A DNA stretch of 64,000 bases from Hevea brasiliensis (GCF_030052815.1 NW_026614695.1:2154252-2218251); one strand, 5' to 3'; shown: positions 24,033 through 36,399, counted from the first letter of the stretch. Numbers and translations are program-made. Notes: generated by a model not told the origin, from the sequence alone.

Positions 24033-26562
24033 TGTTTAAGGTATATATATATATATATGTATGATGAATTGGTGTGCTAACTAAGGTAATTGGTGTAATC
24101 CTTGAAAATGAGCTAGGGTTTGGGAGTGAAACTTGGATTTAGCTTAGGAAATTGTTAGAGAACATTTTAATGGTCAATTAGTGACCATTTGAAGTATGTT
24201 GACCATAAATTGGACTGAAAAATGGCATGGCAAAGTGGAATGGTAGGCTGCCTAAAGACAGCAGCATGAGGGCTGAGATTTCAGTCCACTTGCACAGCCA
24301 TAACTTTGGCTGTGTAGGTCCAATTGATGTTTGGCCAATTGGACATGAAACTAGGCTTATAATGGCACATTTTTGCTGAAGAAACTATGCCCAAAAGACC
24401 AAAGCAAGAGGACCAAAAGTTGGCCCCAATCCGGACACCCTGCAACAGCACCTACAGAAATGACCAAATGAACAGTAACTGTTCATTTGGCCATAACTCA
24501 CTGTAGATTTGGTCAATTGACCTAAAATTTTTACAGCAACAAGTTAAGACATAGACAAACAACTTTCATGAAGAAACCTACCCCAAATTATGACCAGAAC
24601 CTAATCAAATCATTGAGCAAAGTGAAGTTTACTGTACTGAGATTTCCAGAATTTTCATTTGAGCAGCAATGTTTGGAGGACTATAACTCTCTCTAGAAAA
24701 CTCGTATTTAGGCGATTCTTGAACCGATGAAAACCTAAGGCATAGTAGAACATTTCATATGAAGAAAGTTAGGCCAAATTTTGAACTTAACTTGATCAAA
24801 TTACTGACCAAAGTTGGACCAAAATCTGCCAAAACCCAAAAGTGCAGCATGAACAGTGCACGTGAACAGTAAACTTATTTTGGCCATAACTTGAGCTACA
24901 AAACTCCAAATGGAGTGATTCAAAAAAGAAAATTCAACTAGACAGAATAAGGAACAACTTTCATGTTTACCATTTCCTCAAATTCCCACTGTAAAAATAA
25001 CAAATGGAACAGTAAAGATGAAGCACCAAATCTGAAAATTTTGTTCAATTAGCATTAAGCTTAGAAATGGTATTGGCAACCAATACCAACAAGTTTTAAA
25101 TACAAAATGTGGTATGTTTGGGGTGTTAAAACCAATACACCTATTTTCTATCCAAAAGTCAACATTTTTGTTGACCAATGAGTGAATAGTGACACTAAAA
25201 CCAAAATTGGCAATTTTGCCAAAATGACCTAAGCTTTGAGAAAGTGACCAAAACCAACAAGTTTTGAATACAAAATGTGGTATGTTGGGAGTACTAAAAC
25301 CAATGTACCTATTGTTTATGCAAAAGTCAACATTTTAGTTGACTAATGAAATGAATAGTGACATGAAAACTTGAAATTCAAAAATTATGAAACTTAAAAG
25401 TGCAAAATGCCCTAGTAGGCCTAATGTGATTGGTTTGGATAGGTTGGCATGCCAATAGGGTATTGTTTTAGCAGTACTGCGAAAGGCTTTATGCCTGTAT
25501 TCATGGCTTTATGCCCGTATTCATGGCTTTTATGCCCGTATGCATGGCTTTTATGCTCGATTATGTGATATCATGGCTTTTTAGCCATCGATTGCATACA
25601 TGGTTGGCGTTACTGCGTCCCATGGTATGTGACGAGGCACCGCGGTGTCCAGTGCCAACGACCCGTTATCCAGTCCAGTCGTTCAGTATAGGTTACTTGG
25701 GCATGGAAAAGTATAACTATAATTGAACTAATTGTTAAAGAAAATACGAAAATTAAATATCAGGAATGATTACGATAGAATACAAAGAAACTCAAGATCA
25801 TAAAGAAAATAATTAACAAAATGCATGAAGAAGTTAATATCATAAAACGTAATTAGCCCTCGACTAAACATTAAGTTGGTAATTATTCAGTTCTTATGAA
25901 CACAATGGCTAAGAAATTATGATTTTATTTGCATATTATATTTTCTTGTATTATAGCGCGTCGCTTTTGCAACGCGTAGGTACTGAAGATTTGGACAGAG
26001 GGCCCAGTAGACCACGGATTCGGTAAGGCAGTTCACAGTTCTTCATAGTGTCCGTGTCACCTCACAGGCTACAGTGCATTGGTAGGACACTAGGTTTCAT
26101 TTTGGTATTTTGTAACAAATGTTTATTTTCTCATATGTAATTGAACTTATGTAACATATTTTGATGTTCATGTAAATAATGAAAATTGTATTTGTGAATG
26201 GAAGAGTGAATGCCTATTTATGACTTGTACATGATTAACAAATGAGATGAATGATTGAGAAACGAATGGTTGAAAAATATTGAGATCTTGATAATTGGAG
26301 TTGGGATTGATTGAATATGATAATTGGAAGTGTTTTTCACAGGTTCCGAAGAACTGTTTTCTCCATTTTTAGCCGGTACTCCGTCGGATTTTCTATAAAA
26401 TTTTCGGAACCTCAAATAAATTACAATTTCAATAAATGAATTATATTTCACAAGTTATTTTCAAAACTATGATAAAAATGAATTAAGATAAAATACAGTG
26501 CTCCGGCACACTGAGTGGCATAACTTGCTCGGCTACACTGTAGTCGGGTAAGGGGTGTCACA
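24033..26562 (+). repeat. Right part of solo LTR A
   Basis: Opens with tgtttaaggtatatatat, a TA microsatellite at about 24041-24056, then carries the same module series as B with local deletions, the ~20-bp minisatellite (25490-25580) and the LTR end aggggtgtcaca. The ORF at 25511-25726 is made by the minisatellite and is not a gene. Confidence 0.85.
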
Positions 26563-26567
26563 TAAGG

Positions 26568-26770
26568 AACCACGGTGTCACCAGAAATCCAAACACATAG
26601 AAAGGCACTACCACATTATCAGAGAGATAGTTGGGCGAGGCGATGTAGCCATGCAGAAAATAGCATCAGCTGAAAATCTAGCTGATCCATTCACGAAGCC
26701 TATGTCACAAGCTCAGTTAGACCAACATCTTGAGAAGATGGGTCTAAGATATTATAATGAATGGCTCTAG
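26568..26770 (+). pseudogene. pol: Copia element 1 RNase H C-terminus after insertion A
   Basis: Continues the RNase H frame broken at 13097: EPRCHQKSKHIERHYHIIRE, then the Copia signature ENLADPFTKPM and the C-terminal HLEKMGLRYYNEWL with its natural TAG at 26768-26770. The purine-rich tract agtgggagat precedes the 3' LTR. The codons before the residue E come from the end of A and are not part of the gene. Confidence 0.92.
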
Positions 26771-26784
26771 TGCTAGTGGGAGAT

Positions 26785-29700
26785 TGTTAGTAGTATGCCC
26801 TAGAGTATATCATTTAGTATGTATCTTATATATATTTTATTAATAAAAGCCAATTTCACTTTTCTATTTACATAATATATTTATGTGTAATAGAAAAGGT
26901 CCATTGATATTTTGTTAGAAATTCTATTCTTAAGTTGTTAAGAATATGAGTGATAGTATTTCTAGCACAAAGTATCATAAATTAGTTCACAATCGAGGAT
27001 ACTTCACATAGGACATGACTTATCCAAAAAGATTATATTCATGTTTGTTCCCAAGGTATTTATATGAGATATAAATAAGATGGAATGGTGAGTTTCATGC
27101 CATATAACAAACATGATAGATACTTATACATGATAAGTAGGCCGAACCAGTGACGCATATGTCAAACACATGGAGTTTACTCTTGTCAATGCATTGTCAT
27201 ATGTCATATCAGTGCATATAATCTTTAGACCTGAGAAAACACAGTTATCCTATATATAAGTGGTTTGAGTTTGATACTGCTTTCATATTTGTACTTTGTA
27301 TGGGTATATGGGCATGTGTTGGCTCCTACTAGTTATATATGGAGATAAGTGTTGATCAAGATGGATTCTGTTACCCTAAGTAAATAAGGATAAAATCCTA
27401 TGTTTATTTAATTGTTCTTGATGTTTCAAGTTTCTAGCCAGGACAGACATATTTAGTCAGAAAAGAGTTTCTGATAAGAAAATCTAATTAATCAAGAACT
27501 AGAATTAAAAGAGAACATAATATTCATAGCAAATGGGGTTTGACATAAACCATGACTCCAGCTCGAATTGGGATTTTGTAACAGAGAAATTCTAGTGCAT
27601 AGTAACATATGATTATAGGTTCATTTAAGGTATTCCTTGTTACTGATTGGGTGGCCATGGCATGCTATGCTAGGTGTCAACCATGGTCTATGAGATGCTT
27701 AAAATGATTTAGAGAAATCATTTATGGTAAGAAAGAGTTCTGATGATATTAAGAGTTAATATCATATCTCATTGCCAATTAGTAATGAGTCTAGTGAGTC
27801 ACATACATACACAAGTTAATCACCACGTAAAATGTAATTTAATTGATTAATTAAAGAGTTTAATTGATTAATTAAATAGGTTTGATTTGCAATGAGATTG
27901 CAAAGTCCCTAGCATGGCTTGTAACCAAATATAGGTTATTGGATTATAGTATAAATTAAATTTATATTTAAAGTGTTTATGTGACACCCCTTACCCGTGT
28001 ACAGTATACCCGAGTAAGTAATGCCACACGGTGTACTGGCACACTCTAATATACCTTACTTAATTTGTATCATGCTTTTGAAGTTAATTTATGAAATATG
28101 ATTTATTTAAGCCATTTATCGAAATTATTATTTATTTGAGGTTCCGAAAATTTTAAAGAAAATCCGGCGGAGTACCAGCTAAAAATGGAGAAAACAGTTC
28201 TTCGGAACCTGTTAAAAACACTTCTAATAAACAAATTCATTCATTCTCAGCTCCAATATCATCACTAAACTCAATATCAAGATCTCAACAATTTTTCAAT
28301 TTCAGGTCTCAACAACCTTTTCATTTCTCAAACATCCCTTTCTCAGGGTTCTCATATATAAACAACAATTAAATACTCAAATTACTTCCATACATACCCA
28401 TAAATCTTTATTATTTACATGAACCTCAAAATACATTACATAAATCCCAAATACATATGAGAAAATAAAAATTTAATTACAAAATGACAAAATGACATCT
28501 AGTGTCCTACCAATGCACTGCAGGTGACGAGGTGACACGGACACATCTGCAGAATCGCAGATGGACTCACCCAGTCTGCGGTCTACTGGGCTCACGATCT
28601 GTATCTCCAGTACCTACGCGTGGCAAAAGCAATGCGCTAAGCAATAATGCTTAGTGGTGCAATAATAAAATAAAAGAAAATAGCAAGAAAACAAATATAT
28701 AGTGAATGTGTATGATTCATTTGTTTAGTATGGTTATATATACATTAATTCAGTAACTTTGTTCACTTTCATTCATTTGGTTGCCCAAGTAACCTACACT
28801 AGACGACTGGACTGAATAACAAGTAAACTGGTACTGGGTATCTAGTACCTCGGGCCGTCACACCATCGGTCACATATGCATCTCCCGGTGTGCATGAGCG
28901 GCTACCAAGTGTAAATAATCTCGAGCACAAGGCCAAATCTCAATGCAAAGTCGAATGGCTAAAAGCCATGAAATCACGAATGGCATATTGCCATGTGCGA
29001 TCGCTAACTGAACCCTATTGGCATGCCAAACTATCCAAACCAATCATGTTAGGTATACTAGGGCATTTGAAACTTTTAAATTCTTCAATTTGTGCATTTC
29101 AAGTTTTGGTGTCACTATTCACCTCATTGGTCAACCAAAATGTTGACTTTTGGATAGAAAATATGTACATTGACTTTGGCACTCCCAACATACCACATTT
29201 TACATTTAAAACTTGTTAGAATTGGTCACCATTACCATTTCCAACTTAAAACCAAGAGGGCAGAAAATTTCAGTTTTTGAGCCTAAGTTTACTGTTCCAT
29301 TACACACTTTTACAGTGGAAATTTGAAGAAATGGCAAACATGAGAGTTTTTCCTTATTTTGTCTAGTTGAATTTCCTTTTTTGAATCACTCCATTTGGAG
29401 TTTTGTAGCTCTAGATATGGTCCAAAAACCACAGCTGGCCGGATTACCATTCTGCAGAAATTACCATATCTACAGTAACATGAACAGTGACTGCCACTAC
29501 CATTTGGGTTAGGTTCTGGCCATAATTTGGGGTAGGTTCCTCATGAAAGTTGTTTGTCTATGTCTTAACTTATTGCTGTAAAAATTTCAGGTCAATTGAC
29601 CATATCTACAGTGAGTTATGGTCAAATGAACAGTTCATTTGGTCAATTCTGCAGAATCAGTTGCAGGGTATCCGGATTGGGGCCAAGTTTTGGTCCTCTT

Positions 29701-32014
29701 GCTTTGGTCTTTTGGGCATGGTTTCTTCAGAAAAAATGTGCCATTATAAGCCTAGTTTCATGTCCAATTGGCCAAACACCAATTGGACTAACACAACAAA
29801 GTTATGGCTGTGTAATTGGACTAAAATTTCAGTCCATTTCTTTCTTGTCTAGGGCAGCTTACACCTTGACTTTGCCATACCATTTTTCAGTCCAAATTGT
29901 GGTCAACATACCTCAAATGGTCACTTATTGACCATTATAGTGTTCTTTAACAGTTTGATAAGCCAAGTCAATTTTTACTTCTCAAAACCCTAATGTCCAA
30001 TTCAATTTACCCATAAACCTCAATTAGCACACTAGTTCAACATCCATGCATATTCATACCTTAAACACCATTTCTAGCTCACTTTAAGTCCATTAAAACA
30101 ATCAAAACCATTCCTCTATTTGTGCTGCCGAATTCTTTGGTGCACATACACATGAATTTGTTTCATTTATTTCACAATTTCTCATCCATTACAAGCCTCA
30201 ATCATGGAATTAATGAGTTTTAACTACATATATGCACTAACCTCTTGTAGGGAGATTTTTCCCAAGCTCAAAACTTCACTTTCCTTCTTCTTCTTGGCTG
30301 CCAAAAGCTTCCCCAAGTGATATGGTCAAGGTTTAATGAAAGGGGTTAGGGTTTAGTGGTGTAACAAAGGGAGAAATTGAGCTTGATTGAAAAAAAATCA
30401 ATGGAGGGGTCTAGGGCATGTTTCGGCTGGCTTTTGGGGAGGGAGATGGCTGCTGCAATTTTTGTTATTTTGGTCTTCTTTAAGTCTCTTTTATTTGTTA
30501 GTCAATTAGTTGCTTAAGTGTGATTGGTGGAAAATTTTAAATGACATCACAATGATGTCATAAATAAGTCTTTTTCCCATTTTCCTTTCTTTTCTCCACT
30601 ACTCATTTTCAATTTAATTTCTAGTAATATTTATTCATATTTTATGTCATATTAATTATTTACTCAACTGGACAAGTCGGCCAAAAATCACCTCTGAATG
30701 CGAAATGACCAAAATGCCCTCCGTTTGGCTTAACGGGTCAAAATTGTCTGTACCGATTGGAAAATTTTTTTAAATATTTTCTTGGCATTCTAATGCCATG
30801 GGAACCTCAGTAACCCTTCTCTGGAGTCCCAAAAATTATTTTATAATTTTTCCCCCGGGTCTAGGGCTCTTAGTTGCGAGAACCGCAACTTTCCTCCGGT
30901 TACCCATCGCTTGGGCACCGGCTCGTTTGACTTGGTTGTATTTTATTTCTAAATTTTTTTACTAAATTTTTCTTATTAATATTTGAGTTAATTATGATTC
31001 CCGACTTTAGTTTAAATATTTTTCCGGACGTTCTAGCCGTTGGACACCGCCACCGATGCAGAGAATGTACGGAGTTGTTACTGGGAGGGTGTTACAGTTT
31101 AAATATGAATTTAATTGTGAGAAATTAATTAATAGAGATTAATTAATTTATATTTGATATAAATTGATTAGAAGAGGAGAAATAATGATTTTGGGTTGAG
31201 AACTCAAAATTACAACACAAGGGTAATTTGGTCATTTCACATGGTGACATGTGGCACCATGAGATGGTGACACATGGCATCATATAAGTTTGCCATTTGT
31301 CTTCCTATCATGCAAGGTGATTAAAGTCAAGATTAAGTCTACCTTTAGCACTTGGCTTAATGTGATTAAGTCATTTAAAAATAAGATGCAATGTGGTGGT
31401 GACATGTGGCAAAGGGTTTAAGTGATTGCTTAACCTAATTATAAAAGGGAAAAGAAAATAAGAAACAAATAACATTCTCTTTAGCCTCTCAAAGGTGGCG
31501 TCACCTTTTCTCTACCTCTCCTGTTCTTGCTTTTTCATCAATTCAAAAAGAATAACCCAAATTCTTTTGAATTAAAATTGCTAGAATTTGTTTCTAGTGT
31601 CCTATACACACATGCAACCTCTCTAAGGACAAAAACACAAATTATAATTGGTTGGTAAGGCTTGAGAAGCAAAGTTGGGGGTTGCCCATTGGTGATCTTG
31701 GTGTGGACAAGCTAGAGAGACAACACTTGGGGTCCTAGGTGCTTCTTAAAGGTGCCAATTACATCCATAGTGCATCAAAGAGGTTAGTGCTCAAACTCTA
31801 TTTTTAAACTAGAGTTTAAATGAATTAATTTGTTAATTCACAATCTTGAATGACAAACATATATCCTAATACTTATTAAAAGTGTTTTAATATGCAATTA
31901 AGCATTGAAATTAATTAAACATATAAGAGATGTGACATTATGCATGAAACCCTAGAATAAAATTTTTGAAATTCAATGCTCTAATGAACTAATCACTATG
32001 CTTCCGCTCCTATA
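26785..32014 (+). repeat. 3' LTR of Copia element 1, split by C
   Basis: Starts tgttagtagtatgcccta, ends cttccgctcctata before the AGCAG duplication. Without C and its duplication it is 2108 bp against 2109 bp for the 5' LTR. Differences from the 5' LTR are mostly transitions spread through the length. Confidence 0.92.
27980..31096 (-). mobile_element. Gypsy-type solo LTR 'C' in the Copia 3' LTR
   Basis: Target duplication GTTTA (27975-27979 and 31097-31101). On the plus strand it starts tgtgacaccccttacccg and ends gggagggtgttaca, so it is an A/B-family LTR in inverse orientation. Length is 3117 bp, shorter than A and B because of internal deletions. It keeps the modules (for example actccatttggagttttgtagct near 29387) and CA/TG ends. 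The ORFs at 28890-29219, 29550-29852 and 29596-29931 are copies of the spurious LTR frames. Confidence 0.9.
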
Positions 32015-32019
32015 AGCAG

Positions 32020-33286
32020 GATACTACAGTGTCGTGTGGCAGTAAGCGCTACCCTAGGTAGCAACCCTCGTTCTATGTGCCCATCTAGATTCATTTTGCG
32101 TGTGTGCAGGTGGACGCAACTAATAATCGCATCTGGATTCCTTTTATTTTTCACCGACCGATGCTTGTTTAGTGGGGCCAAATTTCATCAAATCATTAAG
32201 TTGAGTGAACTTTATGGTCTTTATTGGCTTTTAAGGGATTGAACATTGAATCATAAAGAAGTGGGGCCTATTCTCCTCTGACTATTATCTGCCTTACATG
32301 ACAACTTCGACAATAAAATTATATAAAAATAATTATATAAAAATATAATAAATTAATAATATTAATAATAAAAATTTAAAATTAAATTTTAAATATTTAA
32401 ATATAAGATATATTACAAAAATATAAAAAAATAATTTCAATCTATTTTTTTAAACTTATTAGACTTTTAATTATTTTTTCCTAATTTTAATTTTACAGCA
32501 TAATATATTATTTTCACTAATATTTTTTTTTTCACATTTTCACTAACCCTAAACTTTTTACCACATTACTAAATTACACATAAAAAAAGTAATACATATA
32601 TAAATTTTATCCTATTTCCTAAATCTAACAATACATTGAGAATTATACTACATAATTAAATTTTTATAATAATATGAATTTATCTCTTGTTTATTTTAAA
32701 TACTCTAAAAATATTATATTATTTTTATTAAAAAATATGTAATATATTATCCATAAATTTATAAATTACTCTTATCAAAAAATATATTACACAATAAAAA
32801 TAAAATTATCTCTATATTTTTTTAAATTTATTATACTTTTAACTTATTATATTTTTAATATTTTTAAAATTATCTCTATATTTTTTCATGGGTAGCACCA
32901 CTGGCAAGACGCTTCCTAGGTGGGGTCCTATGTTTTTTTTTTTCGTTTCATTCTATTTCTTTTTATTAGTCCGTCCACTTTTTTATTCACTTTTTACATA
33001 TCAATTCACTTTTTATATATCAATTCACGAGAGAATATTTCTGTGTCAAGGTGACAATTGGTCATTACCCTAAATACTATCTTGCTGATAAATTTATTTT
33101 TAATTATTTTTTTTTTCATTTTAATCCTCAAAAAATTTTTTTAGCCTTCTTTAATATTTGAACTCTCTCTCTCTCTCTCTGTACTAACTTAGCAATTTCT
33201 ACCACTTTTTAATAAATAACTTATAAGTCACCTCCTTTTATTTATTTATTTTTTTTTTTCACTTACTCCCTCAAGCTAATTTGCCC
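32020..33286. other. Right half of the Mutator-like element, no gene
   Basis: Contains a GC-richer patch with gcgctaccctaggtagcaac at 32047 that mirrors acgctacctagggtag at 5530 in the left half. A very AT-rich stretch follows (32300-32890), then the right inverted-repeat arm with a CT microsatellite (33165-33180). The ORFs at 31996-32242 and 32888-33073 lack any recognisable domain. Confidence 0.6.
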
Positions 33287-33951
33287 ACTATGCACGAAGG
33301 CTCATAGCCAGATGAATCCTACGCAGCTTTTTCTTTTTTCCAATTATAACAACCATGAGAAAGGGTCAAAGGGTACCAAATCCGCCACTCAAAACTAGGC
33401 TGGCTAATAATCTCTCTCGTTATACGTGTCTCTCTCTGATGAAAATGTGCACTAATTGAAAAAACCCTCCTCGAATCGTGGTCTTTGGAGATCCTAGTGC
33501 GGGAGTGGCCTTCACGATCATCCCATCTCTCTCTCTCTCTCGCATACATTGTGGACGATACATGTAATTCGAATCACCACATGACCATTTCCTCTTCCTT
33601 TTTCTCTGTTTGAACTTTCCAATGCCAATTAAGCCGTTTCTTCTCTCCCTCCCTCTTCTTCCATCTTTGTTTCTGTCCTTTTTCTTACTGTCTTTTCTTG
33701 TTTGAATGGTTATCCTTTGTGGGTTTTCTTGGTTTTTGTCTTCTATTCAACTTTCTAAGATTCTTTGACTCCCTCTATCCTCTTTTAATATTATTGGGGT
33801 TTATCTCATATTGTTGGTTTTGGGGGGTTTTAGATTCTCTGTTTTCTTTTGCTTTTGAGTTCTATTTCTCTTTTTCCCCACTTGTATTGTCATATATTGT
33901 GAGTGAGAAAGTGCTGCTGTTTTTGTTTCTGTTAATTTTTATGGGCTGTTG
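33287..33951 (+). promoter_or_regulatory. RhoGDI promoter and 5' UTR region
   Basis: About 665 bp between the transposon duplication and the RhoGDI start codon. It has CT-rich tracts (33420-33436 and 33527-33541), typical of plant core promoters and 5' UTRs, but no clear TATA box. Upstream ATGs are present: a 20-codon frame from 33706, and a three-codon frame ATG GGC TGT TGA at 33941-33952 whose stop shares its last A with the main ATG. The long frame at 33698-33952 begins at TTG and is only low-complexity Phe/Leu-rich sequence. Confidence 0.55.
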
Positions 33952-36154
33952 ATGTCTTTGGCGGTTGGTGCGGCTTCAAGTACCAAAATCATGGGTTTTG
34001 ATGAGCAAAGCAACGAGGAGGTTTCAGAGACAAAAACAATAGGAAAAACATCTCCCGGTGAAGAAGAAGAACATCATCATGATGCACCTAAAAGCGGTGG
34101 AATCAGTAGACATGCAAGTGAGAGCTCTATTTGTGCAACCGAGGAAGAAGAAGAAGAGGATGAAGAGAGGAAGATTGAGTTGGGTCCTCAATATACTCTC
34201 AAAGAACAACTTGAAAAAGATAAGGTTGGTCTGATTTTTCACTTTCATTCTTGTCTCATTTATGTTTAAGTTCCATCTTTTCTAACTTCATTTATGTTTA
34301 ATCTTGTTTATTGTTTTTGTGGTGTTTGAGACTGTAGGATGATGAGAGCTTGAGGAGGTGGAAGGAACAGCTTCTTGGAAGTGTGGATTTTAATTCTGTT
34401 GGAGGTAATCACATAAACCCGCTTGAGCTTTTTCACATATAGACTTCCTATTGTTGCTTCAGAATTGAAGGAAAAGAATGAAACATTTGTTTATTTGCTT
34501 AGATTTTTTGGCCCCCGTAATTGATTGCAAACGAGAGCTCACATTGAGAGTGAGTGTGTTAAATCTCTACATTGTTCTTTTCTAAATTGCATATGTGGAA
34601 ATGTGGATTTTTCTATGATCCTGGCAATTTGTGTTCATGATGTCTCTTATTAAGCCTTTCTTGGATTTACAAAGTCTCTGCTTATTACTCTTTGAGAAAG
34701 CAAAATTCATGTTGGTGAAAGCTTAGATATTAAGACAGGTTGATTTTATATCCTAAGTCAGTAGATAATTTATAGGTAATTGCCAAAGATGATTTCTTTC
34801 AGTAGATAATTTATAGGTAATTGCCAAAGATGATTTCTTTCTCCACAATTTATGGCAATTTTGTCTATTTATGGAATGTTCTTTAAGCTTCAAGTTATAG
34901 AAAATGGGGTAATTTTATTATCTTCCTTTTTCCATGTACATTTCATCAATTGAATTTTGAATTTTCATATATTTTAAGCAATATTTCATGTTTTACCTTT
35001 TTGGAATTATGCAAGTATGATTCTATGAATAGCACAGATCAAATTTATCTCTGATTTTTTTTTTAACTATAATTATGTAGAAAGTCTAGACCCAGAAGTT
35101 AAGATCCTGAGCCTTGCAATCAAATCCCCTGGTAGATCTGATATTGTTCTTTCTATTCCTGAGGATGGAAATCTTAAAGGCACATGGTTCACCTTAAAAG
35201 AAGGCAGCCGCTATAGCCTGCAGTTTACTTTTCTGGTTGGGAATAACATTGTTTCTGGCCTCAAGTACACTAACACAGTTTGGAAAACTGGTGTGAAGGG
35301 TAATCTTCTCCCCCCATCACCTTGTCCTTCCTCCTCTTTATCTTTTTCAATTCATGAAACAACAAATTCACCTTGCATAATTCTGCCTAACAGTGGATAG
35401 TGCGAAGGAGATGCTGGGAACCTTCAGTCCTCAGGCAGAACCTTACACACATGAGATGCCTGAGGAAACTACTCCATCTGGTATGTTTGCTAGAGGATCA
35501 TACTCAGCTAGAAGTAAGGTAAGTTCTGCCAGTATTATGTTTTTCCATGTTATACCAAGTTTCAAAAGTATAATGTAAGATACAAGCTTAACCAGCTTTC
35601 CCCTCCACATAATAATAGTTACATTTGAAATGATATAAATGCCAGATACTATATTTGAAGCTCGTAAGAAAGGCATTTTTTGCATTTATTAGGCATTTTT
35701 TGCATTTATTGTGTTTCATGTGCTCTGCTGATTCATATGATATAGCATTTTGGTGATCTGATTTCAAAAACTTTGAAAACGATGAAAGTATTGAATGGTT
35801 TCTAGACCTTTTAAAAATGAACCTTTACAGATAGTTTCTGAGCAATGAGTGAGGCTAACTTTGTTCCCCTTTTACTGCATGAATCTAAGTTAACAAATGA
35901 GTAATTTATGTTCATGTTCACCATAAATTGTAGACGTGAATTTCAATCTCGTGGGCCATCTTATTTTTTTATTGTAACTATTAGAGCCATGAAGCATGTT
36001 TGGCTTCCATTTGTGCAGCCGCTATATATATATATATATATATTCTCTCTTTTTCATGTTCTTTCTTGCTTTTCAGTTTGTTGATGATGACAACAAGTGC
36101 TATTTGGAGATCAACTACACATTTGATATTCGTAAAGAATGGCTGTCGACTTAA
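33952..36154 (+). CDS. Rho GDP-dissociation inhibitor (RhoGDI), five exons
   Basis: Exons 33952-34224, 34338-34404, 35081-35299, 35394-35518 and 36077-36154; all introns are GT-AG and the frame joins without a break, giving 253 residues. The protein has a disordered N-terminus with an acidic run (residues 64-72), then the regulatory arm IELGPQYTLKEQLEKDKD, then the immunoglobulin-like lipid-binding domain (SPGRSDIVLSIPEDG, GTWFTLKEGSRY, NNIVSGLKYTNTVWKTGVKV, ETTPSGMFARGSYSARS), ending INYTFDIRKEW. Length and order match plant RhoGDI1/SCN1-type proteins. These hold ROP GTPases in the cytosol by covering their prenyl group and help restrict ROP activity to one site, for example in root hairs and pollen tubes. 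The start is set by the family-like MSL opening. The only intact host gene I recognise here. Confidence 0.96.
34760..34841 (+). repeat. Perfect 41-bp tandem duplication in RhoGDI intron 2
   Basis: Units 34760-34800 and 34801-34841 are identical (start agtagataatttataggtaa, end gatgatttctttc). No difference is visible between them, so the event is recent. Confidence 0.95.
35670..35709 (+). repeat. 20-bp direct duplication in RhoGDI intron 4
   Basis: aggcattttttgcatttatt is present twice back to back. A TA microsatellite follows in the same intron (36023-36043). Confidence 0.9.
36023..36043. repeat. TA microsatellite in RhoGDI intron 4
   Basis: About ten TA units, ending some 30 bp upstream of the exon 5 acceptor (36076). 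Length change here could affect the branch-point to acceptor region. Confidence 0.9.
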
Positions 36155-36358
36155 AACTCTCAAGTTAATTTTGTTTTCCCCTTCAGATTTCATTGTTGCG
36201 GCTCGAGTCAATTGTTTTCCCAGTTTAAATATGATTTGGATGTTAAGAAATCTTGTTTTCGTTCTCATTTATGAATCCTGTCTGAGACTGGTCTTCTCAA
36301 CAATGAAGGGAGGATTAAAAATATTGTTCAACTAGATGTTCATTTGGCAGCTGTGTTT

Positions 36359-36364
36359 AATAAA
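36359..36364 (+). terminator. Candidate poly(A) signal of RhoGDI
   Basis: AATAAA about 205 bp after the RhoGDI stop codon, followed by T-rich sequence. It is the first canonical signal downstream. Confidence 0.5.
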
Positions 36365-36399
36365 AGTCGATCTTAGTTTGAATTATGCATTTCTTCTAC

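Larger units (their letters stand above)
13103..26562 (+). mobile_element. Gypsy-type solo LTR 'A', split by element B
   Basis: Flanked by TAAGG (13098-13102 and 26563-26567), inserted in the Copia RNase H gene. The left piece is 13103-14757 (starts tgtaacaccctcccgg) and the right piece 24033-26562 (ends aggggtgtcaca). Without B and its duplication it is about 4.2 kb: one LTR with no internal domain, so a solo LTR left by recombination. The first ~0.5 kb closely matches B, the following 1 kb is quite different, and the right part matches again, so A belongs to a distinct subfamily. Confidence 0.88.
5625..32014 (+). mobile_element. Complete Ty1/Copia element 1, with nested insertions
   Basis: Flanked by the 5-bp duplication AGCAG (5620-5624 and 32015-32019). 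LTRs are 5625-7733 and 26785-32014; the second is 2108 bp once insertion C is removed. The tRNA-Met primer site is at 7735-7750, followed by gag, then protease-integrase-RT-RNase H, which is the Copia order. The internal region is broken by the 13.5-kb A/B insertion inside RNase H. Excluding insertions the element is about 9.8 kb. Stops and frameshifts make it non-autonomous. Confidence 0.93.
5317..33286. mobile_element. Mutator-like non-autonomous element split by Copia
   Basis: The ends are long inverted repeats (~250 bp): left from 5317 (gggcaaattacctagaggg), right ending 33286 (ccctcaagctaatttgccc), followed inward on both sides by matching agtaagtga, cttataagttattta and aaaaataattaaaaataaattt blocks. 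Both sides are flanked by the 9-bp duplication ACTATGCAC (5308-5316 and 33287-33295). A 9-bp duplication with long terminal inverted repeats is the Mutator signature. Removing the Copia insertion and its duplication leaves about 1.6 kb with no transposase. Its right end lies ~665 bp upstream of the RhoGDI start codon. Confidence 0.85.

Noticed and set aside
33698..33952. 84-codon hydrophobic frame just before RhoGDI
   Set aside because: It starts at TTG, is Phe/Leu-rich by T-rich composition, and overlaps the RhoGDI 5' UTR; no domain.
36000..36335. Long overlapping frames on both strands at the end of RhoGDI
   Set aside because: They are shadows of intron 4, exon 5 and the 3' UTR and include the TA microsatellite.
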